A stretch of DNA of 64,000 bases from Prostheceraeus crozeri (Eukaryota > Platyhelminthes > Polycladida > Euryleptidae), in NCBI GenBank assembly GCA_907163375.1, contig CAJQUW010003623.1:310001-374000 (forward strand). The letters run 5' to 3'. Under the pieces are notes generated by a model. It searched no databases and was not told the origin of the DNA. It saw only the letters and a list, made by a program, of their open reading frames with translations. The translations under genes and the position numbers were made by a program. Below are positions 47,272-56,879 of the stretch, in pieces (the first letter of the stretch is position 1; every line of letters begins with the position of its first letter).

Positions 47272-47414
47272 TTTTAAAATTATATACTTTTATATTTTTA
47301 ATTTTTTTTAAAAAATTATATTTTTAAATTTTTTAAAAATATTATATTTATATTTTTTATGATTCTTTTTTTTTGTAGGTAAAAAATATTTAAGTTAATA
47401 TTTACAATACTCGT

Positions 47415-47759
47415 TTAAGATTTACGTTTGTGAATGGACAACAACTTCGAGATAACTTTATTAATTGACTGTTGCACTTTATCTATTGCGTCAAGTAGCG
47501 TGTGATGTACTTTAATTTCTTTTCTATTAACTTGCATTTTCTGCTGATTAATCTTCAATGCCGTTTTAAGAGCATTTAACTTAATTTTAAGAACATCTAA
47601 TTGTCTTTTAACAGCATCTAACTGTTCTTTATTTTCTTTAGAGTTTTCTTGTAGATTTTTCTTTAATTCATTTTCTAAATTGATTTTAAGATTTTTCATT
47701 TTATCAACTTTTTCATTAAGTGAGTTTACTTCATTTATTATTCTATTCATCTTTTTCAT
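47415..47759 (-). CDS. coiled-coil protein of the Polinton leftward block
   Basis: 114 residues that are almost entirely heptad-like: LNEKVDKMKNLKINLENEL, QLDAVKRQLDVLKIKLNALK and later IDKVQQSINKVISKLL. No globular domain is visible. It lies next to the fibre-like coiled-coil gene at 47822 and has the same character, so the two probably belong to one rod-like virion component. Function inferred. Confidence 0.5.
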   Translation of the reverse strand: MKKMNRIINEVNSLNEKVDKMKNLKINLENELKKNLQENSKENKEQLDAVKRQLDVLKIKLNALKTALKINQQKMQVNRKEIKVHHTLLDAIDKVQQSINKVISKLLSIHKRKS

Positions 47760-47821
47760 TTGTTGAGTAATTTTAGAACTTAATTCATCAACACTTTTTT
47801 GGAATGTAGTTTGTAACTGCT

Positions 47822-48301
47822 TTAAATTTTTTTAATTCTTTCAGGAAGTTTTTCTATTTCATCTTCTAATTGTTCTTCTAACATTTTGATCTGATGTTTA
47901 TTTTTAATGACTGCAGATTTTAAATTTAAAGAAAGTAATATTAAAATTTTTGATTGTTCTGAAATCTTTTTAAAAAGTTTTGCTATATCTGCTTCTAGCT
48001 CTCTATCCTTTTTATCAAGTTTTGATAATTTTTCGTTTAATGATTTGTCATTAAGTTTAAGCAACTTTAATTCATTCATCAGTGGAACCATAACATCGTT
48101 TATATATTTTTCCTTTAAGTCATTGATTTGTGTATCAACATATTGTTTATTTGTTAACTCTGTATTTTGTTGTGGAAGAATAGAAAGATGCAATGGACCA
48201 GATAAAACGTCTCCAGTTTTCATAATATAATTTTCTATCTCTATTTCTAATTCACGATTATTCGGGATATATGCACCTCCACCAACATTTGGTAACATCA
48301 T
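47822..48301 (-). CDS. coiled-coil protein with a tail-fibre-like N-terminal motif
   Basis: 159 residues. Residues about 25-60 read YIMKTGDVLSGPLHL, then NTELTNKQYVDTQI, closely recalling the M-TGxxxSGPL and A-T-KYVD motif repeated in phage tail fibres and collar proteins. The rest is a long coiled coil (KSLNEKLSKLDKKDRELEAD, KKISEQSKILILLSLNLKS). A trimeric fibre or spike on the particle would fit. It starts only 44 bp from the divergent zinc-finger gene, so both probably share a promoter region. The motif resemblance is from memory; the role is inferred. Confidence 0.55.
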   Translation of the reverse strand: MMLPNVGGGAYIPNNRELEIEIENYIMKTGDVLSGPLHLSILPQQNTELTNKQYVDTQINDLKEKYINDVMVPLMNELKLLKLNDKSLNEKLSKLDKKDRELEADIAKLFKKISEQSKILILLSLNLKSAVIKNKHQIKMLEEQLEDEIEKLPERIKKI

Positions 48302-48345
48302 TTTTTAACAATAAAAAAGGAAATTTTTTTCTAATAAAAATAAAA
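48302..48345. promoter_or_regulatory. divergent promoter spacer
   Basis: Only 44 bp of A/T-rich sequence separates the starts of the leftward and rightward gene blocks, so it or the flanking coding DNA must direct transcription both ways. No specific box can be assigned. Confidence 0.45.
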
Positions 48346-49233
48346 ATGGAAATGACTCAAATTTGTCAAGTTTGTGGAGAAGATTTTTTAAACCCAACTA
48401 TGTTGTTTACTCATATGAAAAATACATCATGTGGGAAAATTAATCGAAGTAACTTTTATAAAAAACAGTATGATGGTATTCAATCTAATAATAATCAACT
48501 GGAACAACCATTGCAAAAATTAAAACATTTATTTATTTCAGATCAGGGGCAAAATCTTTATACCGCTAGAAAAAATACACCTAGAAAAAATACACCTAGG
48601 CAAAATAATAATAATCCTTTTACTCAAAATAATCATTTAGATACAAAAAATAATCCTTTTACTCAAAATAATCATTTAGATACAATAAATAATCCTTTTA
48701 CTAAAAATAATCATGTAAATCCAAATAATCCCCTTACTCAAAATAATCATGTAAATCCAAATAATCATGTAAATCCAAATAATAAATCTGTGAAAGGGGA
48801 TACGAAAAAATGTTCTGGTTGTAATAAAAATATAACGTCCAAAAATTTTGCACGTCATTTAAAAATATGTGAACAAACAGAAGAGGTTAAAAAAGAAAAA
48901 AAAGATAAAATGAAAGATCAGTTATGTCGTAATTGTAATAAATATTTTACAATTCAAGGAATTACTAATCATTATAATTCTTGTATAAGTTCTACAAGAC
49001 AATGTACAAGTTGTCAAAATACTAAACCTAAGACAGAGTTTTATGATAGTAAATATAAGTGTAAGGATTGTTTAAAGGAAAAAGTAAAATGTAGAGGTTG
49101 TCAAAAAATTATATTAAAGAAAAATTTTCCAAGACATGTAACACTATGTCCAAAACTTAATGAAGATTTAAATCAAAATATTCCAAATCAAAATATTCCA
49201 AATCTTCATCAACGTATAAATACTTTTTATTAG
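48346..49233 (+). CDS. multi-zinc-finger protein with Asn-rich repeats
   Basis: 295 residues from the ATG at 48346; an upstream in-frame ATG at 48271 is less likely because it would overlap the divergent gene. An N-terminal C2H2 finger (CQVCGEDFLNPTMLFTHM) is followed by an Asn-rich tandem repeat region (NNPFTQNNHLDTKN, NPNNHVNPNN). Then come several Cys pairs: KCSGCNKNITSKNFARHLKIC, LCRNCNKYF, QCTSCQNTKPK and KCRGCQKIILKKNFPRHVTLC. Fingers of this kind bind DNA or RNA or act as protein adaptors. It is the first rightward gene, ahead of the ATPase and polymerase, so a regulatory or replication role is plausible. Not a protein I can name. Confidence 0.7.
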   Translation: MEMTQICQVCGEDFLNPTMLFTHMKNTSCGKINRSNFYKKQYDGIQSNNNQLEQPLQKLKHLFISDQGQNLYTARKNTPRKNTPRQNNNNPFTQNNHLDTKNNPFTQNNHLDTINNPFTKNNHVNPNNPLTQNNHVNPNNHVNPNNKSVKGDTKKCSGCNKNITSKNFARHLKICEQTEEVKKEKKDKMKDQLCRNCNKYFTIQGITNHYNSCISSTRQCTSCQNTKPKTEFYDSKYKCKDCLKEKVKCRGCQKIILKKNFPRHVTLCPKLNEDLNQNIPNQNIPNLHQRINTFY

Positions 49234-49240
49234 TATTTCT

Positions 49241-49370
49241 ATTAAAATAGTCTTATATATTAAAATAGTCTTATATATTAAAATAGTCTTATATATTAAA
49301 ATAGTTGTATTTCTACTAAAATAGTTGTATTTCTACTAAAATAATCTTATATATAGTAAAATATTATTTT
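49241..49370 (+). repeat. 18-20-bp tandem repeat after the zinc-finger gene
   Basis: Six or so copies of ATTAAAATAGTCTTATAT, grading into ACTAAAATAGTTGTATTTCT. Confidence 0.85.
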
Positions 49371-49414
49371 TTTATAAAGAATAAAATATTATTTTATTAA
49401 AATATTCTTAAGCA

Positions 49415-49540
49415 TTCCGGAAGAGAGGAGAGGTATAAAAATACTTCTTTTGAGTATAGGAACAAAAATTCCGGCACATTCCGGAGGTTCTACAGAGGTT
49501 AAAAACACTCATTAGAGTGTAAGAATGCTAGTCCGGAATC
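49415..49540 (+). promoter_or_regulatory. two tandem structured units with covarying hairpins
   Basis: Each unit has CATTCCGGA, a GAGAGGT or CAGAGGT box, A-rich sequence and a 6-bp hairpin. The hairpin stems are 49441-49446 with 49452-49457, and 49505-49510 with 49515-49520. The two stems differ at two base pairs, and pairing is kept both times (T-A to C-G, T-G to C-G). It lies in the leader of the ATPase-like gene. Confidence 0.6.
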
Positions 49541-49582
49541 AACAAATAATAACTCCTAAATTTTTTATTTAAAAAATAATAA

Positions 49583-51149
49583 ATGAATAAAAGCGAAAAT
49601 TTGGAAGATTTATATTCACCGGTTATAATTAAAAGTAATAAAAGTGATAAAAGTAATAAAAGTAATCTAAGTCGTCATAAATCTCTTAATGCAATAAATG
49701 AAATGATAAATAATTATATAAATAACACTGAGTTTCAAGATACACTAACTCCTGAAGATCCTAATCTAAATGATATTAATAATATTGTAGATAATCCTAG
49801 ATATAATCCTAGATATAATACTATAGGTAATAATATATACAATAATATAGATAAAAATATAGATAAAAATACATATAATAATATAGATAAAAAAATATAT
49901 AATAAAAGATATTTAGAAACACTACCCCCTAATTCATCTCTTAATAAAAAAATACCACAATCAGATCTTACACGTCTTTGGAATTTTTTAAAATTTCATT
50001 GTATAAAAATATTGTTAGCATGTATTTTAATATTTTTTATTTATCATCTTGTTATATGTATTGGAAATCAATGGGGTTACTTTCTAACAGAGGAACAAAA
50101 GAGAATAATTTTTTATAACCAAGAAAAAAAAACTTTTAAAGGATGGAAGACTGAGGAGGATAAGATTAAGGATAAAACTAATAATAAACAAGGTAAAATG
50201 TATCAAGAAAATTCACATTTCATTGTTAACGGTAAAACTGGAAGTGGTAAGACTACGTTTATTAAAAAATATATAAACGAACATTATAAGGATGAAACAA
50301 AAAATACATATTTTTTGTATGCATACTTCTGAATGGCCAACTTTTACAAACGTCTATAATGATAAACAATTAGATGAGTTACAAGATATGGAAAGTTTTG
50401 CTGGTACACCTGAAAATAAATCTTTATTAATTTTAGATGATGTTGCAAGTTTATCAAAACAAAAAAATATGTCAGAAATATTTACAAAAGGAAGACATCA
50501 AAATATTGAAATAGTTGTATTAGCTCATAAAGCTTGTGATGTAGATAATAAGATTAGAGAAAACATTCAAACATTTTTTACAACTACACAAAATAATGCA
50601 GCATTCTTTAATGATATTAATAAAAATTATAAAATGAATATGCCTTTATCATATTATACACAACATAAATATGGAATAATACGTGTTGACACCATAAGTG
50701 GACATATGCAAGTATATGATAAAGATTTAAATATATTAGTAGATACCGAACATGAAATCTATAATAACTCTCAAGATTTTGATATTAGAATGTATGCAAA
50801 TACAAAACATTTATCAAATCAAGTTATAGAACAAATAATTATCTTTTTAGAATCCGAAGCAAAAGTACTACTAAAAATTATTCCTGATACATTTTATTTT
50901 TATTTTGATCATTATTTAAATGCAAAATTTGGTATACCAATACCAAAAAGATTACAAGATAATGAAACATTAAACTATTTAAAAATTGCAATAAATGATG
51001 TTAGAAACGCTTTAAGAAAAGCAACACCAATAATATCTGATGTTAAATCTACATTTTCTGATGCCAAATCTACATTTGTTGAAGCCAAAAAAACTTTTAA
51101 TGATATAAAACCATTAATAAATGGTGTTAGTGAAATACTTAATAATTAA
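49583..51149 (+). pseudogene. P-loop ATPase gene of the Polinton, with membrane segment; broken
   Basis: This region encodes a second P-loop ATPase, distinct from the packaging ATPase at 57889. Recognisable parts are an Asn/Ile-rich low-complexity start with short tandem repeats, a transmembrane helix (IKILLACILIFFIYHLVICI), a P-loop (VNGKTGSGKTTFIKK), a Walker-B-like strand (LLILDDVASL) and a KGRHQNIEIVVLAHK block typical of FtsK/HerA-type ATPases. The family would move or package DNA; a membrane-bound ATPase in a Polinton is unusual. The gene looks broken, with about one break, and is treated as a fossil. Confidence 0.65.
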
Positions 51150-51203
51150 ACAAATTTATCATAATTAAACAAATTTATCATAATTAAACAAATTTATCAT
51201 AAT
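51146..51203 (+). repeat. 19-bp tandem repeat before the polymerase leader
   Basis: Three copies of AATTAAACAAATTTATCAT. Confidence 0.85.
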
Positions 51204-51206
51204 CGA

Positions 51207-51215
51207 ACCGAAGGT
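51207..51215. repeat. mini-hairpin
   Basis: ACC-GAA-GGT, set within TCGAACC-GAA-GGTCGA, directly after the 19-bp tandem repeat. Confidence 0.7.
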
Positions 51216-51299
51216 CGAATTTTTTTTCTCTAAAAATTAAAACAAAAATTTTTTTTTAAAAAAACTAAAACACAAATTTTTTCTTTAAAAAAATAAAAA

Positions 51300-51632
51300 A
51301 TGAAAAAATTTTATGGTGTCTTATGTGAAAAAAAATTACAAACAAAAAGAAGTTATCAATCTCATCTACAAAGTAAAATGCATTTACAAAATGTAGAACG
51401 AGTTGATGAAGGAAATATATTAAAATTAAATAGTTATAAAAACTATCTAGAAACATTACCTACTGATATAAAAGTTAAAAAATATTTGATGATTATTCAC
51501 ATTCGGAATATAAAAAAGTTTTTAATAGTGAAGATGAACATGTACATGGGACATCGGAGATGTCTTCCAGGGCTTCGCCCGTATCAGATGGAAGATATTT
51601 ATTTAGCGATACTGATGAATTTAACGAAATAG
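51300..51632 (+). CDS. short reading frame at the head of the polymerase gene region
   Basis: 110 residues beginning MKKFYGVLCEKKLQTKRSYQ. The segment with RSYQSHLQSKMH recalls the small Cys/His finger that heads many Polinton polymerase genes. The remainder has no recognisable domain. It overlaps the start of the polymerase gene. Its independence as a gene is doubtful. Confidence 0.35.
   Translation: MKKFYGVLCEKKLQTKRSYQSHLQSKMHLQNVERVDEGNILKLNSYKNYLETLPTDIKVKKYLMIIHIRNIKKFLIVKMNMYMGHRRCLPGLRPYQMEDIYLAILMNLTK
51550..51580. repeat. double mini-hairpin, polymerase copy 1
   Basis: GACATC-GGA-GATGTC (51550-51564), linker TTCCA, GGGC-TTC-GCCC (51570-51580). In the polymerase frame it encodes SSRASP. 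Confidence 0.9.
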
Positions 51633-54600
51633 ATGAATTTAACGAAATAGATGAATTTGATGAAGCCGTACACGGGACATCAAAGATGTCTTCCAGGGCT
51701 TCGCCCGAAACAGATATAAAATATTTATTTAATGAAACGGTTGAATATAATGAAACCGATAAAACTTTTTCTGATATTCTAACCAACTTTTCTAATATAT
51801 TTAAGAAATCTTTCAAATGTTATATGAATGTAGAAGTACTTTATACAAAAAATGGATCTGATGGAATTCCTAAAGAAATAATACAAGGACATTTTACAAA
51901 GTCACAAGAAATTCATAATGTAAATAATATACAACCCATATTTCAATCGATGATACTTAAATTAGAAAATTGTATAATTGAAGCCCAGTTAAGTGAATCT
52001 GGTTGGAGATTTGTTAAAATACTATCTAAGAAAATAGTAATTGATAAATATAAAAATAATACTGGTGGTAGTTATGTTCCTTTACCTTTCAGTTCACCTC
52101 AATTAATCAACATAAAAAATGAAGATGATTATTGTTTTCTGTGGAGTATTATAGCACATTTACATCCTGCAAAATATCATAAAGAAAGACTAAGTCATTA
52201 TAATAAAGAAGAATATATAAAGGAATTTGATCTTTCGGATGGTTTACATGAATTTCCATATGATTATAATAGGTTAATAAAGTTTCATAAAAAGAATAAA
52301 AATTTAATTGAAGTAAATGTTTTTGAATTAAATGTGAATTATGTTTCTATTGGTAAAATTACTCCACTTTACTCAGATTCAAAAAAATTTTATTTGAATA
52401 ATAAAAATTTATGCCAATCAGAAATAGTATATAATGATAGAGGAAATTACATGCATCATAATATTTTTTACCAAGGAAATATAATATGTACTGAAAAATT
52501 TGAACTTGTTAAAACACTATCACCAATAATGATTAATCATAATAATTATAAAGGACGTACTGATGATTATAATTACAAATATTCATCTTTATCTTCAGAA
52601 TATCAACAAAAATTAGAAAATTTAAATAAAAGTTTACAAAAATGTAAAATAGATTATCAACAACAAACAAAAATGTTACTACAAGAATATCACCATAAAT
52701 ATCAAAATAAGATAGAAACAATTCAAAAATTAAATGAAGAAAATAATAAAAAATTAAATGAAGAAAATAATGAAGAAAATGAAACCAATCAAAAAATAAA
52801 TGAATGTTTAAAAAAATGTCTACAACAATATAAAGAACAATATGATAAAGAATATATTTATCAGCTACAAATATTAAATCAAAATTATTATCAAAATACA
52901 TTTAATATTACAAAAGAAATTAATGAAACACATGAAATATATAAAGATGAATTTGAAAAACTAGAACAGTCAAAACAACCAGCACAAGCGAATATATTAT
53001 ATTATCAGGGTCATTTTATATTGTGTAAAGATGTTTCTATATTTACAAAAACTTCAGATAATAAAAATTTTCCTTGTCTTCAATGTATGACAAGTTTTAG
53101 AACTTTAGAAGAAATGAATAGACATTTGGAGAATTGTCAACAAAACGAAGCAGTTCAAAATACTTTTCCTAAAGATGATTATTTAGAATATAATAAATGG
53201 TATTTTAAAAATAAAGTACCCTTTACTATTTATTGTGATTTTGAAGCATATAATGTTAATATGACACAAAATCAAACGGAAAGTTCCAGGGCTTCACCCG
53301 ATTCTGAAAATTATAATTCTGAAAATTATAATTCTGAAAAAAGTGCGCCTGAAAAAAGTGCGCCTGAAAAAAGTGCACCTGGAAAAAGTTCAGCTGAACA
53401 AAGTAAAGAAAAATATTTATTTGAACAAAAACCATTATGTTGGGGAATGTACATTCACTCAAATTATCCTAATTTATTTAAATCAGAATATTTTCAATAC
53501 TATGGTGAAGATAGTTCAGAAATGTTTACAAAGAAAGTAGAAGAATTACAAAATTATTTTTCACAATTGCTTGAAACAAATATACCAATGCTTCCATTAA
53601 CGGATGAAGAAAGAAAAGAATTTGATGATGAAATAAATTGTTATTACTGTGGAAAAGGTTTTACAAATAAATATAAAACTGGCAAAGGTAGATATCTTGA
53701 TAAGGTAAAAGATCATGATCATCTAAATGGATTATATAGAGGTGCAGCACATAATTCTTGTGATCTTAATGCTAATAAATTTAAATATAACTTTGTTCCT
53801 TTATATTTCTACAATGGTTCTAAATATGATTTCCATCTAGTAATGAAAGATTTATTTTCATCTGAAAAATTACAACAACAAAAAATAAATGTACTATGTA
53901 AAACAGAAGAAGAATATTTTTCAATGCAATTAGGTTGTATTAGAATTTTAGATGCATTTAGATTTTTTACTCCTTATTCATTAGATGTTATGGGAAAAAC
54001 TTTGAAATCTGAACAATGTAAAATATTAAATAAATATAATTTAAAACCTTTAAAAGGAATATTTCCGTATGAGTATATAGCCTGCGGCTCACAGTCGAAG
54101 ACTGATATAACTGGAGATTTTAATTCTGTGAATAAAATTATGGAAGAAGAACAACTTCCTCCAATAAATAAATTTAAATCAACATTAAAACAATCACAAT
54201 TATCTGACGAAGACTATGCAGAAGCTGAAAAGAATTGGAGAGAGTTAAATTGTAAAACAATGTATGATTATACAATGAAATATCTTCAGATAGATGTATT
54301 AATACTAGCTGATCTTTTCGAAAACTTTCGTGACATGTGTTTAGAATATTACGGAATAGATCCATGTTATTGTTATTCTACACCAGGTTTAACATGGTTA
54401 GCAGGATTAAAACATACTGGTGTTCAAGCCGATGGCTCTAGGACAAAGTCCGTTAAACTTAAACATTATAAAGAAAATACATATGATAAATTATTATTTT
54501 TTGAATCTGGAATTAGAGGTGGTGTTTCATCAGTTTTAGGTAATAGATATGTTAAATGTTATAATAAGAAAGTAAATCCACAAGAATATGGAATAATGAA

Positions 54601-55933
54601 ACCTTTATCTCAAGAAGAAAGCGATCAGTTTATAAAATTGTTTAATCAAAATATAGAAGGACTTATATCAAATGAAGATAGTCAAGCAGCAGTTGATGAA
54701 ATCATGAGAGAAAACTATTTATTATATTATGATTTTAATAGCTTATATTCTTCTTGCATGATACAAGAATTACCAACAGGTGAAATGACATGGTGTAATA
54801 ATCTAGATTATCAAAGAACATATGATGGTGAAAATAATTTTGGTTATGTATATGAAGTTGATTTAGTATACCCTGATTATATAAAAGACGCAACAAAATA
54901 TTATCCTTTCTGTCCAGAAAACAAAATTCCCAATATAGAAGATTTTTCAGATTATCAAAAATCTATAATGCCGAAAAAATACAGACCAACAAAAAAACTT
55001 ATGTTAACACAAAGCAATAAAGGAAAGTATGTTGTTGAAGGAAGAATGCTAGATTGGTATTTAGATCATGGTATGATTCTCACCAAAATACATCGAAAAC
55101 TAGAGTATAGAAAATCTAGGTGGTTAAAAAATTATATAGAGTTCAATATTGAAAAACGTAAAATAGCTAAAAGAAATAAAGATGATTTTGGAAACGTTTT
55201 CTTCAAATTAATGAATAATGCATTTTATGGTAAGACTTTAGAAAATGTGCGTAATAGACAAAATATTGAAATAGTTTATGATAGAGATAGATTTCAAAAT
55301 TTAACAAGGAAACCTACATATAAAAGAACTACTAGATTCAGTGATGAACTTTGTGCTGTTCATCTAAGAAGAAGCATTGTAAAACATGATAAGTTTAATT
55401 TCATTGGTTTAACTATATTAGAATTAGCTAAACTATTTATGTATAGTTTTATATATGATTATTTAGCACCTGCTTATGGCAAAAACTATAAATTACACTT
55501 TACAGATACCGATTCTATTTTCTTAGAATTAACAGTACCATATGGTTCTTCACTTGATAAAGAAATTAATAAAATAAAAGATATTATTCATCCTTCTGAT
55601 TTATGTAAAGTAAAAGATGAATTAGAAGGAAATGAAGATTTCATAACAGAAGCTATATTTTTAAAATCTAAATGTTACTGTTATGATACAACTAATAATA
55701 TTAAAACACATAAAACATTGAAAGGAATTTCAAAGGCATCAGTAGCTAATCAAATAACATTTCAAGATTATAAAAATGCATTATTTAATAATGAAATAAA
55801 AACAGCATATAATTATAGACTTAATTCAAAGAAACATAAAATGTATTTAAAAGAAGAACATAAATTAGCATTAGATCCATTTGATGATAAAAGAAAAATT
55901 TTACCTGATGGAATAACTACTTCACCTTTTTAA
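51560..55933 (+). CDS. Polinton protein-primed family B DNA polymerase
   Basis: About 1457 residues, the largest gene, replicating the element by protein priming. Order of parts: an acidic repeated N-terminus with SSRASP segments; a conserved N-terminal domain (YCFLWSIIAHLHPAKY, near 190-210); a long coiled coil (about 345-480); a C2H2-like finger (CLQCMTSFRTLEEMNRHLENC split over about 507-527); Exo I CDFEAYN (Asp560); an endonuclease VII-like HNH insert (CYYCGK, KDHDHLNGLYRGAAHNSC, about 694-735); Exo II NGSKYDFHL (about 752); Exo III YLQIDV (about 908); Pol A DFNSLY (about 1058); Pol B KLMNNAFYGKT (about 1216); and Pol C DTDS (about 1316). The HNH insert between Exo I and Exo II is a Polinton hallmark. 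The exact start is uncertain. Confidence 0.95.
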   Translation: MSSRASPVSDGRYLFSDTDEFNEIDEFNEIDEFDEAVHGTSKMSSRASPETDIKYLFNETVEYNETDKTFSDILTNFSNIFKKSFKCYMNVEVLYTKNGSDGIPKEIIQGHFTKSQEIHNVNNIQPIFQSMILKLENCIIEAQLSESGWRFVKILSKKIVIDKYKNNTGGSYVPLPFSSPQLINIKNEDDYCFLWSIIAHLHPAKYHKERLSHYNKEEYIKEFDLSDGLHEFPYDYNRLIKFHKKNKNLIEVNVFELNVNYVSIGKITPLYSDSKKFYLNNKNLCQSEIVYNDRGNYMHHNIFYQGNIICTEKFELVKTLSPIMINHNNYKGRTDDYNYKYSSLSSEYQQKLENLNKSLQKCKIDYQQQTKMLLQEYHHKYQNKIETIQKLNEENNKKLNEENNEENETNQKINECLKKCLQQYKEQYDKEYIYQLQILNQNYYQNTFNITKEINETHEIYKDEFEKLEQSKQPAQANILYYQGHFILCKDVSIFTKTSDNKNFPCLQCMTSFRTLEEMNRHLENCQQNEAVQNTFPKDDYLEYNKWYFKNKVPFTIYCDFEAYNVNMTQNQTESSRASPDSENYNSENYNSEKSAPEKSAPEKSAPGKSSAEQSKEKYLFEQKPLCWGMYIHSNYPNLFKSEYFQYYGEDSSEMFTKKVEELQNYFSQLLETNIPMLPLTDEERKEFDDEINCYYCGKGFTNKYKTGKGRYLDKVKDHDHLNGLYRGAAHNSCDLNANKFKYNFVPLYFYNGSKYDFHLVMKDLFSSEKLQQQKINVLCKTEEEYFSMQLGCIRILDAFRFFTPYSLDVMGKTLKSEQCKILNKYNLKPLKGIFPYEYIACGSQSKTDITGDFNSVNKIMEEEQLPPINKFKSTLKQSQLSDEDYAEAEKNWRELNCKTMYDYTMKYLQIDVLILADLFENFRDMCLEYYGIDPCYCYSTPGLTWLAGLKHTGVQADGSRTKSVKLKHYKENTYDKLLFFESGIRGGVSSVLGNRYVKCYNKKVNPQEYGIMKPLSQEESDQFIKLFNQNIEGLISNEDSQAAVDEIMRENYLLYYDFNSLYSSCMIQELPTGEMTWCNNLDYQRTYDGENNFGYVYEVDLVYPDYIKDATKYYPFCPENKIPNIEDFSDYQKSIMPKKYRPTKKLMLTQSNKGKYVVEGRMLDWYLDHGMILTKIHRKLEYRKSRWLKNYIEFNIEKRKIAKRNKDDFGNVFFKLMNNAFYGKTLENVRNRQNIEIVYDRDRFQNLTRKPTYKRTTRFSDELCAVHLRRSIVKHDKFNFIGLTILELAKLFMYSFIYDYLAPAYGKNYKLHFTDTDSIFLELTVPYGSSLDKEINKIKDIIHPSDLCKVKDELEGNEDFITEAIFLKSKCYCYDTTNNIKTHKTLKGISKASVANQITFQDYKNALFNNEIKTAYNYRLNSKKHKMYLKEEHKLALDPFDDKRKILPDGITTSPF
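51676..51706. repeat. double mini-hairpin, polymerase copy 2
   Basis: GACATC-AAA-GATGTC (51676-51690), TTCCA, GGGC-TTC-GCCC (51696-51706). It differs from copy 1 mainly in the loop of the first hairpin. In-frame, again encoding SSRASP. Confidence 0.9.
53289..53299. repeat. half mini-hairpin, polymerase copy 3
   Basis: TTCCA followed by GGGC-TTC-ACCC, a decayed second half of the double hairpin, again encoding SSRASP. It sits in a spacer between Exo I and the HNH insert next to a repetitive EKSAPEKSAP tract. Confidence 0.7.
54079..54104. repeat. mini-hairpin pair inside the polymerase gene
   Basis: AGCC-TGC-GGCT (54079-54089) and CAGTC-GAA-GACTG (54092-54104), in-frame between Exo II and Exo III. 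Confidence 0.85.
54427..54451. repeat. mini-hairpin pair inside the polymerase gene
   Basis: AGCC-GAT-GGCT (54427-54437) and GGAC-AAA-GTCC (54441-54451), in-frame between Exo III and Pol A. The AGCC/GGCT stem equals that at 54079 but the loop differs. Confidence 0.85.
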
Positions 55934-55939
55934 TTTTCT

Positions 55940-56055
55940 AATTTCTATTTTCTAAATATAACAATATAACAATATAAAATATTATAAAATAATATAACAT
56001 AAAATAATAATATAAAATAATAATATAAAATAATAATATAAAATTAACATATAAA
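55940..56055 (+). repeat. AT-only tandem repeat between polymerase and next gene
   Basis: AATAATATAAA-type units, repeated many times; also the leader of the 273-residue gene. Confidence 0.7.
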
Positions 56056-56056
56056 A

Positions 56057-56878
56057 ATGGATAAAGTTAGAGCTGATAATTTTAAAAGAATAAAACAATT
56101 AGACGAATTAATAAAACAAAGAAATATTATGAAAGAAAATCATCTTCAACATAGAATGACAAAAGCTGGTATTCAATCTGATATGTTTGAACAATTAAAA
56201 TTAACTGAAGAAGTAAAAACTGATTATGAAAAAACTGTCGAACCATTTAAAACTCTTGAAAAAGAACTTAATGAAAAACGTGTTGATATAGCGGATCCTA
56301 TACTTAAAACACTATTAGATGACTATGGTTTGTTAGAGGCAAACATAGATAAAAAATTACCAAAATCTATGTTATTCGAACATTCTACTTTCTTTTTAGA
56401 TAAAAAATTATTTGCAAGATTTTATCTTGGTGGTAAAGAAATATTTCCACAACCTTTACGGGGATTAATTTTTACTCCAGATAAAAAACCTATTAGTTTA
56501 GATAGAAATTTTGTTGATCTTTTAAGAGGAGCAGATTTAAAAAATTATGCTGTAGAAGATCTAATAAAATATAAAACTATATTAGATAGAGTAGGTGTAG
56601 TAAAAACTCTTAAACGTTATAAACAATTAGAAAATTTATTATCAACGGAAGTTAAAGTAGGAAAAGGTTTATCTGAAAAACAGAAAACAGAAACAACCAT
56701 ATTTTTACCAGATGATCCACAAGAATTACTAAATAGATTAAATATTTTAATATCTGCAATAAAAGAAGGACATAATTCTAGTTTCAATGAAATTCATGCT
56801 ATATTGAAAAGACTGTTAGAAAAGAAGATTCTAAATGAAGAAGATTATAAAAGTGTAGCTGAAATATGTTGTTTCTAA
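56057..56878 (+). CDS. conserved Polinton protein of unknown function (273 aa)
   Basis: 273 residues. The N-terminal 60 are charged and helical (FKRIKQLDELIKQRNIMKEN) and have a 57-residue paralogue at 47098 in the same element. The middle holds LFARFYLGGKEIFPQPLRG and SLDRNFVDLLRGADLKNYAVEDLIKY split by short loops. The C-terminus reads LLNRLNILISAIKEGHNSS, then LLEKKILNEEDYKSVAE. The last block (ISAIxAGN-like, then L-x-K-G-I-x-x-x-x-Y) is one I recall in unnamed proteins of other Polintons. It lies between polymerase and penton genes, so a virion or replication accessory role is likely. I cannot name it. Confidence 0.65.
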   Translation: MDKVRADNFKRIKQLDELIKQRNIMKENHLQHRMTKAGIQSDMFEQLKLTEEVKTDYEKTVEPFKTLEKELNEKRVDIADPILKTLLDDYGLLEANIDKKLPKSMLFEHSTFFLDKKLFARFYLGGKEIFPQPLRGLIFTPDKKPISLDRNFVDLLRGADLKNYAVEDLIKYKTILDRVGVVKTLKRYKQLENLLSTEVKVGKGLSEKQKTETTIFLPDDPQELLNRLNILISAIKEGHNSSFNEIHAILKRLLEKKILNEEDYKSVAEICCF

Positions 56879-56879
56879 T

